DNA of 64,000 nt from Roseivivax sediminis (GTDB lineage: Bacteria; Pseudomonadota; Alphaproteobacteria; Rhodobacterales; Rhodobacteraceae). The stretch is taken from the NCBI RefSeq assembly GCF_900112685.1, contig NZ_FOMS01000006.1:186001-250000 (forward strand), written 5' to 3'. Below the pieces are notes generated by a model. It made no database searches. It was not told where the DNA came from and worked only from the letters and a program-made list of their open reading frames with translations. Positions 27,777 to 37,686 of this stretch are shown here, one piece after another. The translations under genes and the position numbers were made by a program. Within the stretch, counting starts at the first letter, position 1. The number at the start of each line of letters is the position of its first letter.

Positions 27777-28790
27777 TCAGGTAGGGCGGCGGCCGACGGC
27801 CAGCTTGGTCATGGCCGGGATCATCTCGATCACCTCGGTCTCGGCGAAGCCGGCGCCGGACAACAGGTTCGACAGACCCGCCGCATCCACAGACCGGGCC
27901 TCGGGCGTGAAGGCGGTGTGCTGCAGCTGCCAGAGCGCGGCGAGCTTGGGTCCGGAGCGGTCCGCCTCCACCACGAAATCGTGGATCAGAAGACGCCCGC
28001 CCGGCACGAGGTGGTGGTAGGCGCGCGCCACGAGGCCGTCATGCTCGCTCCCCGGCACGCCGGAGAGCAGGTAGGACATCATCACGATGTCCTGCCCGTC
28101 CGGCCAGTCGGTCCTGAGCGCGTTGCCGTCGACATAGCGGATGCGATCCGAAAGCCCCGCCTCGTCCACGTAGCGGCGGCCGAGCTTGGAGACGTTGGCG
28201 AAATCGACCACCGTCGCCGTCAGCTCCGGGAAGGCTTGGCAGAGCGTGATCGCGAAGGCCCCGGTGCCGCCGCCGACATCCAGCAGAGTGCGCGCGCCCG
28301 ACAAATCGACCTTCTTCGTGACCTGCCGCGCCGGGCCGAGCGATCCTGCATGCTGGCTTTCCGAATAGAGCCGCGCCTCCTCGGCGTCCTCGAACCAGTC
28401 CTCGTAGGAGACAGTCGCGTCGGGCGGCATGTTGCCCGAGATCGCGGCACCGAGCTGGCTGATCAGCCCGTACATCTGCCGGCCCACCTGCAGCCGCAGG
28501 TAATCGCCGAAATCGTATTTGGCGCCCTGGACGAGGAACACCTCCGCCCCCGGCGCATTGGCAAAGCGCCCGTCCGACACGGTCAGCAGGCCGAGGCCGG
28601 CGAGCGCTGTCAGAAGGGTTTCCGCCCGATCGGGGTGCAGCCCGGTTTTTTCCGAGATTTCATCGACATCCGCGGCACCCTTCGACAGATGCGTGAAGAT
28701 CTGGTGATCGAGCGCCACGAACAGCGCCTTGGACCCCATGAAGCCGAAGGCGATATCCGAAATCTGATCCGCTTCAGTGATCGCCGCCAT
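27777..28790 (-). CDS. O-methyltransferase (acetylserotonin/CrtF-like, SAM-dependent)
   Basis: A 337-residue class I methyltransferase with an N-terminal winged-helix dimerisation domain (IFTHLSKGAADVDEISEKTG, with LTALAGLGLLTVSDGRF) and a C-terminal SAM domain: RTLLDVGGGTGAFAITLCQA is motif I, VVDFANVSKLGRRYV motif II, and VPGGRLLIHDFVVEADRSGP the later motifs. This is the layout of small-molecule O-methyltransferases such as hydroxyneurosporene methyltransferase, but no carotenoid or photosynthesis genes are nearby. The substrate is unknown. It is the first chromosomal gene right of the tRNA boundary and follows sufS on the same strand with a 67-bp gap. Confidence 0.75.
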   Translation of the reverse strand: MAAITEADQISDIAFGFMGSKALFVALDHQIFTHLSKGAADVDEISEKTGLHPDRAETLLTALAGLGLLTVSDGRFANAPGAEVFLVQGAKYDFGDYLRLQVGRQMYGLISQLGAAISGNMPPDATVSYEDWFEDAEEARLYSESQHAGSLGPARQVTKKVDLSGARTLLDVGGGTGAFAITLCQAFPELTATVVDFANVSKLGRRYVDEAGLSDRIRYVDGNALRTDWPDGQDIVMMSYLLSGVPGSEHDGLVARAYHHLVPGGRLLIHDFVVEADRSGPKLAALWQLQHTAFTPEARSVDAAGLSNLLSGAGFAETEVIEMIPAMTKLAVGRRPT

Positions 28791-28857
28791 GCCCGTCTCC
28801 CGTCTGTCTTTCTGCGCGTGCAGCCTAGCTAGCAGGAGGCCGGGCGAAGCGCCAGCT

Positions 28858-30070
<1,213 letters not shown>

Positions 30071-30078
<8 letters not shown>

Positions 30079-30658
30079 GGGGGACAGCCTCCACAGTTGC
30101 GCCGGAGAGCGTCACGAAGAGCGCGAGCCCGAGCGCCAGCCCGGTGACCGCCAGCAGCAATGCCAGCGCGGACTTGCCCACGCCCTCGAAGCCCTGCGCC
30201 TCGGCAAGAAAATTCAAGAGGATCCAGAGGCCCGCCCCGGTCGCCAGCAGCGATACGAGCCCGGCCAGGACGGGCGCCACGGGCAACATCAGCAGCAGAA
30301 CCAGTTGGACCAGCACGTCGAGCCCCTGCAGCCAGGCCACCAGCAGCGCGACATCCTGCACCCGCCCCGCGCCGCCCAGACCGCGCCCGGCCCAGGTCAG
30401 CGCCAGGACCAACACGATCAGCACCGTGGCGAGGCCGACCAGGAACACGAGCGGCTGGCCCAGCAACGGGGCCAGCGCCGGATCGGGCGGCCTGATCTGC
30501 GCCGACATCGTCACCAGCACCGTCTGAAGGACGACCACCAGCGAGAACGACAGGATCAGCGCCTCGGTGTTGAGGCGCAGCGACAAAAGCAGCCGCGCGA
30601 CCTCGCGCGGCGCCGTGACGCTCTGCCAGGCGAGCGCGAAAAATCCGTTCAAGGTCAT
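30071..30658 (-). CDS. YIP1-family membrane protein (second of pair)
   Basis: A 195-residue protein with about five membrane spans (EALILSFSLVVVLQTVLVT, VFLVGLATVLIVLVLALTW, LVQLVLLLMLPVAPVLAGL, ALALLLAVTGLALGLALFV). It fits the YIP1 family of multi-span proteins with unknown role in bacteria. The start at 30658 overlaps the stop of the preceding similar gene by ATGA. It sits between sufD and sufS, so it is expressed with Fe-S assembly genes, yet nothing in the sequence shows a metal or sulfur function. Confidence 0.7.
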
Positions 30659-31137
30659 GCGCCCTCCTCGGCGACCATCAGGCTGCGCAGCCAGAACCAC
30701 GCGAAGACGGCGCACCAGACGAGCCCCACGAGGCTCAGCGCCGGCCCGGGGCCGATCAGGCCCGCGACAAGACCGTTCAACAGGATCAGCGGGGTGGACG
30801 CAAGGAAGCTCCAGAACAGCGCGAGCCGCGCGCCGTACCAGTCGCCCTTGCCGCCCAGCACCTTCGCGACGAGGTGGCTCAGCGCGGCGACGGCATAAAG
30901 CCCAAGCGGCGCGATGAAAATCCATGCCATCAGCGCCCCGCCAAGCTGCGCGTCGAGCGGCAGCTCCTGCAGATGCGCCTCCCGCGCGAGGCGCGGCCAC
31001 GACGACAGGAATGTCAGCGCGCAGGCGCCCATCGCCATGGCGAGCGCGCGGTCCTCCCGCCGCCCCATGGCGAGCAGGTGCCGCATGACGGCGCCCGGCC
31101 CGCGATAGGTGGCAACGATGTCGGTCGTGACCGCCAA
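30655..31137 (-). CDS. YIP1-family membrane protein (first of pair)
   Basis: A 160-residue membrane protein with about four spans (ALMAWIFIAPLGLYAVAALS, LFWSFLASTPLILLNGLVAG, LVGLVWCAVFAWFWLRSLMV). The charged N-terminal half (YRGPGAVMRHLLAMGRREDR) resembles the start of the following gene's relatives, and the two probably form a pair. It follows sufD by seven bases. Function unknown. Confidence 0.7.
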   Translation of the reverse strand: MAVTTDIVATYRGPGAVMRHLLAMGRREDRALAMAMGACALTFLSSWPRLAREAHLQELPLDAQLGGALMAWIFIAPLGLYAVAALSHLVAKVLGGKGDWYGARLALFWSFLASTPLILLNGLVAGLIGPGPALSLVGLVWCAVFAWFWLRSLMVAEEGA

Positions 31138-31144
31138 GGTGCCC

Positions 31145-32446
31145 TCACTTGGCCCGGCGGCGGAAGAGCCAGGCCGAGATGCGCTCCACGATCTCCGCCT
31201 GCAGGTCCTCGTCGTCGATCTCCTGCACCGCTTCGGCGAGGAAGGCGAGCGTCAGGTAATCGGTCGCCTCGGCCTTCTGCAACCCGCGCGAGCGCAGGTA
31301 GAACAACGCCTCCTCGTCGATCGCGCCCGAGGTCGACCCGTGCGAACAGGCGACATCGTCGGCGTAGATCTCCAGCTCCGGCTTGGCCTGGAAGGTCGAG
31401 TCGTCGTCCAGAAGCAGCGATTGCGAGATCTGGTAACCGTCGGTCTTCTGCGCGCCGGCCTCCACCAGGATCTTGCCCTGGAAGACGCCCACGGCACCGT
31501 TGCGCAGTACCTTCTTGTAGACCTGCCGGCTTTCGCAGTTCACCGCGTCGTGGGTGACGAAAACCGTGTCGTCGTGGTGGAAATCGCCGTCGCCCATGCA
31601 GGCGCCCGCGACATGCGCGATGGCGTCGTCGCCGGTCAGCTCCAGCACCACCTCGTTGCGCGTCAGCACGCCATTGGCGGTCAGCGTGAAGGACTTGAAC
31701 GCGGACTCGCGGCCCAGCCGACCGAAGATGTGCGTGGCGGCGCGCCGTTCGTGGTCGCGGCCCTGCGCACGGATGTGGCGGAACACGCCGGTATCGGCAA
31801 CGTCCACCTCGAGGCCCATGTTGACCCGCGCAGCGGCCGGGCCGTTCTCCAGCAAGGTCAGTTCCGCGCCTTCCTCGACCTTCACGACATGGTGCAGGAT
31901 CGCGTCCGAAGCCTCTGACTTGTGGTGATAAATCAGGCTGACGGGCTTGGACGGCTTGCCCGTGACGCGGATCAGCACGCCGTCGGTTGCGAACGCGGTA
32001 TTGAGCGCCGCGAGCGGGCGTTTCACGGGCGTCTGGCCCCGCGCCTCGAGCGTGCCGTAGATGTCCTTGGCCCAGTGGATGTCCGCGCGGCTCTCGGCGA
32101 GGCGCTCGATCTCGATCCCCTCGAGCGCCAGATCGTCCGAGGCATCGGCGTCGAACACGCCGTCCACGAAGACGATCTTCAGACGGTCGAAGGCGCCGAA
32201 GACCGGCGCGTCGTCATCCTCGAAGAGCGCGGCGGGCGTCGGCTCCACCGCGGTCAGCGTGTCGGGCTTGGTGTATTTCCAGTACTCGTCGCGCGCGATG
32301 GGCAGCCCCATGTCGCGCACACGGCTCAGCGCGTCGCGGCGCGCGGGCTCCGCCCAGCCGCCCTCGGGCAGCGTCAGCGCCGCGATGCGCGTCTCGGCGA
32401 GATCGAGCGCCCGAGGCTCGGGCGCTTTCGGTTTCAGCATCGCCAT
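31145..32446 (-). CDS. sufD: Fe-S assembly protein SufD
   Basis: A 433-residue member of the SufB/SufD family, the non-catalytic half of the SufBC2D scaffold. It shows the beta-helix core (ITGKPSKPVSLIYHHKSEA, FRHIRAQGRDHERRAATHIF) and the conserved C-terminal box with His: DDVACSHGSTSGAIDEEALF and YLRSRGLQKAEATDYLTLAF. Normal length. ATG lies directly after the sufC stop with no gap. Confidence 0.94.
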   Translation of the reverse strand: MAMLKPKAPEPRALDLAETRIAALTLPEGGWAEPARRDALSRVRDMGLPIARDEYWKYTKPDTLTAVEPTPAALFEDDDAPVFGAFDRLKIVFVDGVFDADASDDLALEGIEIERLAESRADIHWAKDIYGTLEARGQTPVKRPLAALNTAFATDGVLIRVTGKPSKPVSLIYHHKSEASDAILHHVVKVEEGAELTLLENGPAAARVNMGLEVDVADTGVFRHIRAQGRDHERRAATHIFGRLGRESAFKSFTLTANGVLTRNEVVLELTGDDAIAHVAGACMGDGDFHHDDTVFVTHDAVNCESRQVYKKVLRNGAVGVFQGKILVEAGAQKTDGYQISQSLLLDDDSTFQAKPELEIYADDVACSHGSTSGAIDEEALFYLRSRGLQKAEATDYLTLAFLAEAVQEIDDEDLQAEIVERISAWLFRRRAK

Positions 32447-33199
32447 TTACGCGCCCTCCTTGAGGTCCTGGTAGCCGTGCGTTTCGACTTCCATAGCCAG
32501 TTCCGGCCCGCCGGTCTTCACGATCTTGCCGTCCGACATGATGTGCACGACGTCCGGTTTGATGTGGTCCAGAAGCCGCTGGTAGTGCGTGATCACGAGG
32601 AACCCGCGGTCGGGCGAGCGCAGCGCGTTCACGCCTTCGGAGACCAGTTTCATCGCATCCACGTCGAGGCCGGAATCGGTCTCGTCGAGGATACAGAGCT
32701 TGGGCTCCAGCATCGCCATCTGCAGGATCTCGTTGCGTTTCTTCTCGCCGCCCGAGAAACCGACGTTCACGGGCCGCTTGAGCATGTCCTGATCGATCTG
32801 AAGATCTTTCGCCTTCTCCCTGATAACCTTCAGGAATTCGGTCGAGGACATTTCCTCTTCACCACGCGCCTTGCGCTGCGCGTTCACCGCCGAGCGTAGA
32901 AAGGTCATGTTGCCGACGCCGGGGATCTCAACCGGGTACTGGAACGCCAGGAACATGCCGGCGGCGGCGCGCTCCTCGGGCTCCATGTCGAGGATGTCCT
33001 CGCCCAGCAGAGTCGCGGAGCCATCGGTGACCTCGTAGCCGTCGCGGCCCGACAGAACGTAGCTCAGCGTCGACTTGCCAGACCCGTTCGGCCCCATGAT
33101 CGCGTGCACCTTGCCGGCCTCGACCGTCAGGTCGACGCCTTTCAGGATCGCCTTGTCCTCGTCTTCAAGCTTGACGTGCAGGTTCTTGATCTCGAGCAT
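32447..33199 (-). CDS. sufC: Fe-S assembly ATPase SufC
   Basis: A 250-residue ABC-type ATPase without membrane domain. Walker A is AIMGPNGSGKSTLSYVLSG, the signature is NVGFSGGEKKRNEILQMA and Walker B with D-loop is LCILDETDSGLDVDAMKLV. The His switch is in FLVITHYQRLLDHI. It powers the SufB-SufD scaffold. I chose the ATG at 33199 (MLEIKNLHVKLEDEDKAI), ahead of which lies AAAGAGGAAA. Confidence 0.96.
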   Translation of the reverse strand: MLEIKNLHVKLEDEDKAILKGVDLTVEAGKVHAIMGPNGSGKSTLSYVLSGRDGYEVTDGSATLLGEDILDMEPEERAAAGMFLAFQYPVEIPGVGNMTFLRSAVNAQRKARGEEEMSSTEFLKVIREKAKDLQIDQDMLKRPVNVGFSGGEKKRNEILQMAMLEPKLCILDETDSGLDVDAMKLVSEGVNALRSPDRGFLVITHYQRLLDHIKPDVVHIMSDGKIVKTGGPELAMEVETHGYQDLKEGA

Positions 33200-33231
33200 G
33201 TTTTCCTCTTTCTTCCCATCCTGCGCGGCGC

Positions 33232-33831
33232 TTACGGCCGCTGCATCATCTGGATGATCCGCAGCAGCCGCGTGGGCGGGATCGGCTGCGGGGTGATGTC
33301 GAAGCGCGCCATCCGCCCGGTAAGCGACGGCGCGCCGATGAATGTCTCGATCCGGTGGTAATGCGTCCGGTGCGCATAGTCGTCGAAGAGAAGCGTCAGG
33401 GATCGCTCCGCAAGGTAGGCGGCGGCCAGCGCACAGCCGAGCCGGAAGCGGCCGTCCACCAGCACCACGTCGGGGTGCCGGAACCGCTTTTCCGACCAGA
33501 TGGCAAGGGGATAGCGGGCAAAGTTCCGCCACGCCTCGTCACCCTTCGGGTGCCCCCAATCCTTCGTCGGGCCGATGTCGGACCAGACGATTTCCACGTC
33601 GGTGCCGGCGGCCGGCGGGTTCTCCGCGAACCAGCCGCGCATCATCGCCGCCCACTCGGGATCGGACTCGATCGCGGTGACGTGCTTGCCCGCCATCTCG
33701 CCCGCCATCACCGTGGAGCCGCCCGAGCCGTATTCGAGGATCACCTCCGCCTGCGCGTACTCGCTGCGCAGGAGCGCCGCCTCGGGCTCCGGCAGCGTCA
33801 GCTCCGGCCGCGTGAGCACCGCACCATGCAT
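33232..33831 (-). CDS. SAM-methyltransferase-like protein within suf operon
   Basis: A 199-residue protein with a Rossmann-type methyltransferase fold: AEVILEYGSGGSTVMAGEMA is a motif I, VTAIESDPEWAAMMRGWF motif II and PDVVLVDGRFRLGCALAAAY the central part. Genes of this kind are common between sufC and sufB in Rhodobacteraceae, but I know of no proven function. Overlaps the upstream ybjQ-like gene by one base and lies 33 bp ahead of sufC. Confidence 0.7.
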   Translation of the reverse strand: MHGAVLTRPELTLPEPEAALLRSEYAQAEVILEYGSGGSTVMAGEMAGKHVTAIESDPEWAAMMRGWFAENPPAAGTDVEIVWSDIGPTKDWGHPKGDEAWRNFARYPLAIWSEKRFRHPDVVLVDGRFRLGCALAAAYLAERSLTLLFDDYAHRTHYHRIETFIGAPSLTGRMARFDITPQPIPPTRLLRIIQMMQRP

Positions 33832-34145
33832 CAGCCCAGCACCACCGCCGTGCCCGAGACCGACACCATGAGCATCGAATCTCCGACAACCTCGTAGTCG
33901 ATGTCGACGCCGACCACCGCATTGGCCCCGAGCTGCGCGGCCTGCTCGCGCAGATCCTTGAACGCCTCGGTGCGCGCTTCGCGCAGCGCCGATTCATAGG
34001 CGCCCGAGCGCCCGCCGATCACGTCCCGCACCTGCGAGAAGAAATCGCGGAAGACATTGGTCCCCATGATCGCCTCGCCGACGACGATGTCCTTGTAGTC
34101 GGCGATCTGGTAGCCCTCGACACTGGGCGTGGTGGTCACGATCAT
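33831..34145 (-). CDS. YbjQ-family protein (UPF0145)
   Basis: A 104-residue protein with the family's features: [20 protein letters not shown] at the start, [16 protein letters not shown], and [20 protein letters not shown] followed by [12 protein letters not shown]. The family forms pentameric rings and is often called heavy-metal-binding, though the role is not settled. Start chosen at 34145 with AAGGAGAGACGG just ahead. In the suf operon, 120 bp after sufB. Confidence 0.85.
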   Translation of the reverse strand: MIVTTTPSVEGYQIADYKDIVVGEAIMGTNVFRDFFSQVRDVIGGRSGAYESALREARTEAFKDLREQAAQLGANAVVGVDIDYEVVGDSMLMVSVSGTAVVLG

Positions 34146-34265
34146 GTCCGTCTCTCCTTGCGCCACAGACATTGTCGGCGTCGCCGCGATCCCGCCTCTG
34201 AAAGGCGAGACCGGCGGCACGTGCCCGGCGGCGCGACCCGGCGGATCGCACAGCGCGCCCCTGCC

Positions 34266-35801
34266 TCAGCCGACCGACCCCTCGAGAGAGATCGCCACGA
34301 GCTGCTGCGCTTCCATCGCGAATTCCATCGGCAGCGCCTGCAGCACCTCCTTGGCGAAACCGTTCACGATCAGCGCCACGGCCTCCTCTTCGTCGAGCCC
34401 GCGCTGGCGGCAGTAGAACATCTGGTCGTCGTCGACCTTGGAGGTCGTCGCCTCGTGCTCCACCCGGCTCGAGTTGTTCTTCACCTCGATATACGGGACC
34501 GTGTGCGCCCCGCACCTGTCGCCGATCAGCAAGCTGTCGCACTGGGTGTAATTCCGCGAGTTCTTCGCCTTGGGGTGCATCGACACGAGGCCGCGATAGG
34601 TGTTCTGCGCCTGCCCCGCCGAGATGCCCTTGGACACGATGCGCGAGCGCGTGTTCTTGCCCAGGTGGATCATCTTCGTGCCGGTATCGGCCTGCTGGTG
34701 GTTGTTGGTGATGGCGATGGAGTAGAACTCGCCCTGGCTCTCGTTGCCGCGCAGGATGCAGGACGGATACTTCCAGGTCACGGCCGAGCCGGTCTCGACC
34801 TGCGTCCACATCACCTTCGAGCGGTCTCCGCGGCAATCGGCGCGCTTGGTGACGAAGTTGTAGATGCCGCCGCGGCCTTCCTCGTCGCCGGGGAACCAGT
34901 TCTGCACCGTGGAATATTTTACCTCGGCGTCTTCCTCGGCGATGATCTCCACCACCGCGGCGTGAAGCTGCGCCTGGTCGCGCTGCGGCGCGGTGCATCC
35001 CTCGAGGTAGGACACGAAAGAGCCCTTGTCGGCGATGATCAGCGTGCGCTCGAACTGGCCGGTGTTCTCGGCGTTGATGCGGAAATACGTCGACAGCTCC
35101 ATCGGGCAGCGCACGCCCGGAGGCACGTAGACGAAGGACCCGTCGGAGAACACCGCGGAGTTCAGCGTGGCGTAGAAGTTGTCCTGCACCGGCACAACCG
35201 ATCCGAGGTACTTCTTCACCAGCTCGGGATGCTTCTCGATCGCCTCGGAGATCGAGCAGAAGATCACGCCGGCCTCGGCCAGCTCCTTCTGGAAGGTCGT
35301 GCCGACGGAGACGGAATCGAACACCGCATCGACGGCAACCTTGCGCTCGCTCTCGCGGCCCTCGGCCGGCACTTCATCGGCGCCCTCGACCCCGGCGAGG
35401 ATCATCTGCTCCTTGAGCGGAATGCCGAGCTTCTCGTAGGTCTCCAGAAGCTTGGGATCGACCTCGTCGAGCGATTTCGGCTTCTCGGCCATGCTCTTCG
35501 GCCGGGCGTAGTAATATTGTTCCTGGAAGTCGATCTGGGGATACTCGACCATCGCCCAGTCCGGCTCGGTCATCTTGAGCCAGCGCTCGTAGGCGCCCAT
35601 GCGCCATTCGGTCATCCACTCCGGCTCGCCGTTCTTCTCGGAAATGAGGCGCACGATGTCGGGCGTCAGGCCCTTCGGCGCGTAGTCCATCTCCACGTCG
35701 GTTTCCCAGCCGTACTTGTACTTGCCGCCCAGGTTGCGGACCTTGTCCACCGTCTCCTGGTCGACGCCTTCCTTCACCTCGGTCTGGTCCAAAGCTGCCA
35801 T
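34266..35801 (-). CDS. sufB: Fe-S assembly scaffold SufB
   Basis: A 511-residue scaffold on which new Fe-S clusters are built. It begins with the N-terminal domain ([20 protein letters not shown]), then [20 protein letters not shown], the core [20 protein letters not shown] and [20 protein letters not shown], and the C-terminal [20 protein letters not shown]. This is the long SufB form. Start at 35801 with GGAGAGGACGAC ahead. A possible internal Irr-type site lies about 370 bp upstream, inside the preceding gene. Confidence 0.95.
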   Translation of the reverse strand: MAALDQTEVKEGVDQETVDKVRNLGGKYKYGWETDVEMDYAPKGLTPDIVRLISEKNGEPEWMTEWRMGAYERWLKMTEPDWAMVEYPQIDFQEQYYYARPKSMAEKPKSLDEVDPKLLETYEKLGIPLKEQMILAGVEGADEVPAEGRESERKVAVDAVFDSVSVGTTFQKELAEAGVIFCSISEAIEKHPELVKKYLGSVVPVQDNFYATLNSAVFSDGSFVYVPPGVRCPMELSTYFRINAENTGQFERTLIIADKGSFVSYLEGCTAPQRDQAQLHAAVVEIIAEEDAEVKYSTVQNWFPGDEEGRGGIYNFVTKRADCRGDRSKVMWTQVETGSAVTWKYPSCILRGNESQGEFYSIAITNNHQQADTGTKMIHLGKNTRSRIVSKGISAGQAQNTYRGLVSMHPKAKNSRNYTQCDSLLIGDRCGAHTVPYIEVKNNSSRVEHEATTSKVDDDQMFYCRQRGLDEEEAVALIVNGFAKEVLQALPMEFAMEAQQLVAISLEGSVG

Positions 35802-35830
35802 GTCGTCCTCTCCTGACCGCATGCGCCGCC

Positions 35831-36874
35831 TCAGGCGGCCTTTGCGCGAAACTTCCGGTATTGTCGTGCCCAAGCCTCGACGAAGCGCTGCACGTCCTCT
35901 TCTTCGGTCTCGGGCCCGAGGCTCACCCGGATCGCCCCCGACGCCGTCGCCGCATCGAACCCCATCGCCCGCAGCACCCGGCTCTCGCGGACCTTGCCGC
36001 TGGAACAGGCGCTGCCGGCGCTGATGGCGAAACCGGCAAGGTCCATCTGCATGACCTGCGTCTCGCCCTTCCATCCGGGCACCGCGAAACAGCTGGTGTT
36101 CGGCAACCGCCGGGCACCATTCCCGACAAAAATAATCTCATTGCCGAGCTCTGCAATGGAGGATTCTAGAATCCTTCTAAGTTTTTCGACACGGGTCCAC
36201 ACCCCGTCGTCCAGATCGCGCGCCGCCGCCGCCGCCGCGGCGCCGAAGCCGGCAATGCCGATCACGTTCTCGGTGCCCGAGCGGCGGCCCATCTCCTGCC
36301 CGCCGCCGCGGATGCGCGCGGCAAGGTCGGTGCCGCGCTTCATCACCAGCGCGCCGACACCCTTCGGCCCGCCGATCTTGTGGGCCGAGATCAGCGCCAT
36401 GCCGCAGCCCATCCAGTTGAACGCCACCGGCAGCTTGCCGAAGGCCTGCGTGGCGTCGACCACGGCCAGCCCCTCGGGCAACTCCTGCACCACGCCGGTC
36501 TCGGAATTGGCCGCCTGCAGCGCGGTGCGCCCCGGCTCGTCCACGGCCACGCGCCCATCTTCGTCCACGCCGAGCGCCAGGTCGATCCAGGCCGCCACCG
36601 CGTCATGCTCGATATCCGCGCCGACAAGCCCGCGCTCGGCGCAGGCCAGCGCCGCCGCCTCCGTCGCGCCCGAGACGAACACCACGTCCGCCCCCTCGGC
36701 GCCGAAGGCCCGCGCCACCTCGCCGCGAGCCGTCTCCACGATCCGCTTGGCCGCGCGCCCCTCCTCGTGCACCGAGGACGGATTGCCGATCCCGTCCATC
36801 GCCGAGATCATCGCCGCCCGCGCCTCCGGCCGCAGCGGCGCCGTCGCATTCCAGTCGAGATAGACCCGCTTCAC
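35831..36874 (-). CDS. Cysteine desulfurase, NifS/IscS-like
   Basis: A 347-residue group I cysteine desulfurase: [18 protein letters not shown] at the start, [17 protein letters not shown] lysine in [20 protein letters not shown], and the mobile-loop Cys in [20 protein letters not shown]. It is shorter than IscS (about 400) and is the form found next to iscR in Rhodobacteraceae suf operons. I start it at the GTG at 36874, where the conserved YLDWNATA follows at once. Codons at 36120-36190 are abnormally AT-rich for this gene (see the internal palindrome entry). Confidence 0.9.
   Translation of the reverse strand: MKRVYLDWNATAPLRPEARAAMISAMDGIGNPSSVHEEGRAAKRIVETARGEVARAFGAEGADVVFVSGATEAAALACAERGLVGADIEHDAVAAWIDLALGVDEDGRVAVDEPGRTALQAANSETGVVQELPEGLAVVDATQAFGKLPVAFNWMGCGMALISAHKIGGPKGVGALVMKRGTDLAARIRGGGQEMGRRSGTENVIGIAGFGAAAAAAARDLDDGVWTRVEKLRRILESSIAELGNEIIFVGNGARRLPNTSCFAVPGWKGETQVMQMDLAGFAISAGSACSSGKVRESRVLRAMGFDAATASGAIRVSLGPETEEEDVQRFVEAWARQYRKFRAKAA
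36167..36183. promoter_or_regulatory. ICE/Irr-type palindrome inside the desulfurase gene, upstream of sufB
   Basis: TCTAGAATCCTTCTAAG matches the ICE/Irr consensus TTTAGAAnnnTTCTAAA at all but the second and last positions. It encodes the RRILESS stretch of the desulfurase, using AGA, AGG, ATT and CTA codons that are foreign to the rest of this GC-rich gene. The site is about 370 bp ahead of the sufB start. This suggests an internal iron-regulated promoter for sufB; that is inference. Confidence 0.5.
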
Positions 36875-36887
36875 ACCGCGTACCCTG

Positions 36888-36932
36888 CTTCTTTGGGCCG
36901 ATAAATACTCCGGGGTCTGGGGCGGAGCCCCA
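36888..36932 (+). repeat. Intergenic repeated element, copy 1
   Basis: GCTTCTTTGGGCC, two variable bases, then AAATACTCCGGGG (here TAAATACTCCGGGG) followed by the hairpin GGGGCGGAGCCCC. It lies between iscR and the desulfurase gene. The same arrangement recurs at 52519 (reverse strand), 56707 and, in weaker form, 62935. The hairpin suggests a transcript-level role such as termination or mRNA end protection. Confidence 0.7.
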
Positions 36933-37016
36933 GTCCGCCGCCGCCCACCCGCGCCACCGGCCGGGCAACGCGCGGCCCAGGCGAGGACAGCCCGCAAGGG
37001 CTGGAGGAGCGCGCCC

Positions 37017-37478
37017 TCACGGCTCGTCCACCACGTCGAACAGCGACGGCACCGCCGGGCACGGCACCAGCGCGTTGCCCGCCACGTCCGACAGCCGCGT
37101 CTGGTGCAGGAAGACGTAGACATGCGCCGAGAGCCCCTGCCACAGCCGGTTCGACAGCGATTGCGCCTTCGACCCGGACAGACCGCCCGAGGCGCCCGCG
37201 CCCTTGTGCATCGCGTCCACCGTCTCGTCGACCGCGGCCAGCACGTCGGCCACCCGGATCTCCGTCGCCGGCCGCGCCAGGCGGTAGCCGCCCCCCGGCC
37301 CGCGCACCGATTTGACCAGGTCCGCGCGTCGCAGCTTCACGAAAAGCTGTTCGAGATAGGGCAAGGACACGTCCTGCCGTCGCGAGATGTCGCCCAGCGT
37401 CACCAACGCATCCGCCGGCTGCAACGCGATATCCACCAGCGCGACCATCGCGTAGCGCCCCTTGGTGCTGAGCTTCAT
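37017..37478 (-). CDS. iscR: Rrf2-family regulator IscR, cysteine-poor type
   Basis: A 153-residue Rrf2 regulator. The winged helix reads MKLSTKGRYAMVALVDIALQ and SLPYLEQLFVKLRRADLVKS, with the wing VRGPGGGYRLARP. Where E. coli IscR has its three cluster-binding Cys, this protein reads HKGAGASGGLSGSKAQSLSN with no Cys at all; the only Cys is near the C-terminus (LVPCPAVPS). The Rhodobacter IscR is known to lack the classical Cys set and still bind a cluster, so this fits the group. It opens the suf operon. Start at 37478, the family start, with GGGAGACGGCGGA ahead. Confidence 0.9.
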   Translation of the reverse strand: MKLSTKGRYAMVALVDIALQPADALVTLGDISRRQDVSLPYLEQLFVKLRRADLVKSVRGPGGGYRLARPATEIRVADVLAAVDETVDAMHKGAGASGGLSGSKAQSLSNRLWQGLSAHVYVFLHQTRLSDVAGNALVPCPAVPSLFDVVDEP

Positions 37479-37604
37479 TCCGCCGTCTCCCTTGCCGCCG
37501 CCCTGCGCGTGCACCGTTCCACAGACCGCGCAGCGCGCGGCAATTGACGTTCGATAGGCAAATGCGTATCTGCCACGGACGCTGGCCGAACCCCCGCGCC
37601 TGCG

Positions 37605-37621
37605 TTTAGAAGAGTTCTAAA
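37605..37621. promoter_or_regulatory. ICE/Irr-box palindrome upstream of iscR
   Basis: TTTAGAAGAGTTCTAAA is a perfect match to the ICE motif TTTAGAAnnnTTCTAAA bound by Irr, the haem-responsive iron regulator of alphaproteobacteria. It stands in the gap between iscR (minus) and the alpha/beta hydrolase gene (plus), 127 bp from the iscR start and 66 bp from the hydrolase start. It could control either or both. Confidence 0.7.
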
Positions 37622-37625
37622 ATGT

Positions 37626-37642
37626 TTGACGGATTGCGTCAA
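37626..37642. promoter_or_regulatory. Second palindrome next to the Irr box, candidate IscR site
   Basis: TTGACGGATTGCGTCAA has perfect 6-bp arms (TTGACG/CGTCAA) and a 5-base centre, five bases from the Irr box. A related half, TTGACG, occurs again at 37544-37549. Being beside iscR, it may be the site by which IscR controls itself, but I cannot confirm the consensus from memory. Confidence 0.45.
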
Positions 37643-37686
37643 CAATCCGCTGACCCGCGAAGCCCACGCGAAGGAGCCGCCGCCCC

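Noticed and set aside
34158-35816. 552-codon plus-strand frame opposite sufB
   Set aside because: Shadow of sufB; the minus-strand frame carries all SufB motifs and the plus-strand one is made of His/Arg/Leu repeats with no fold.
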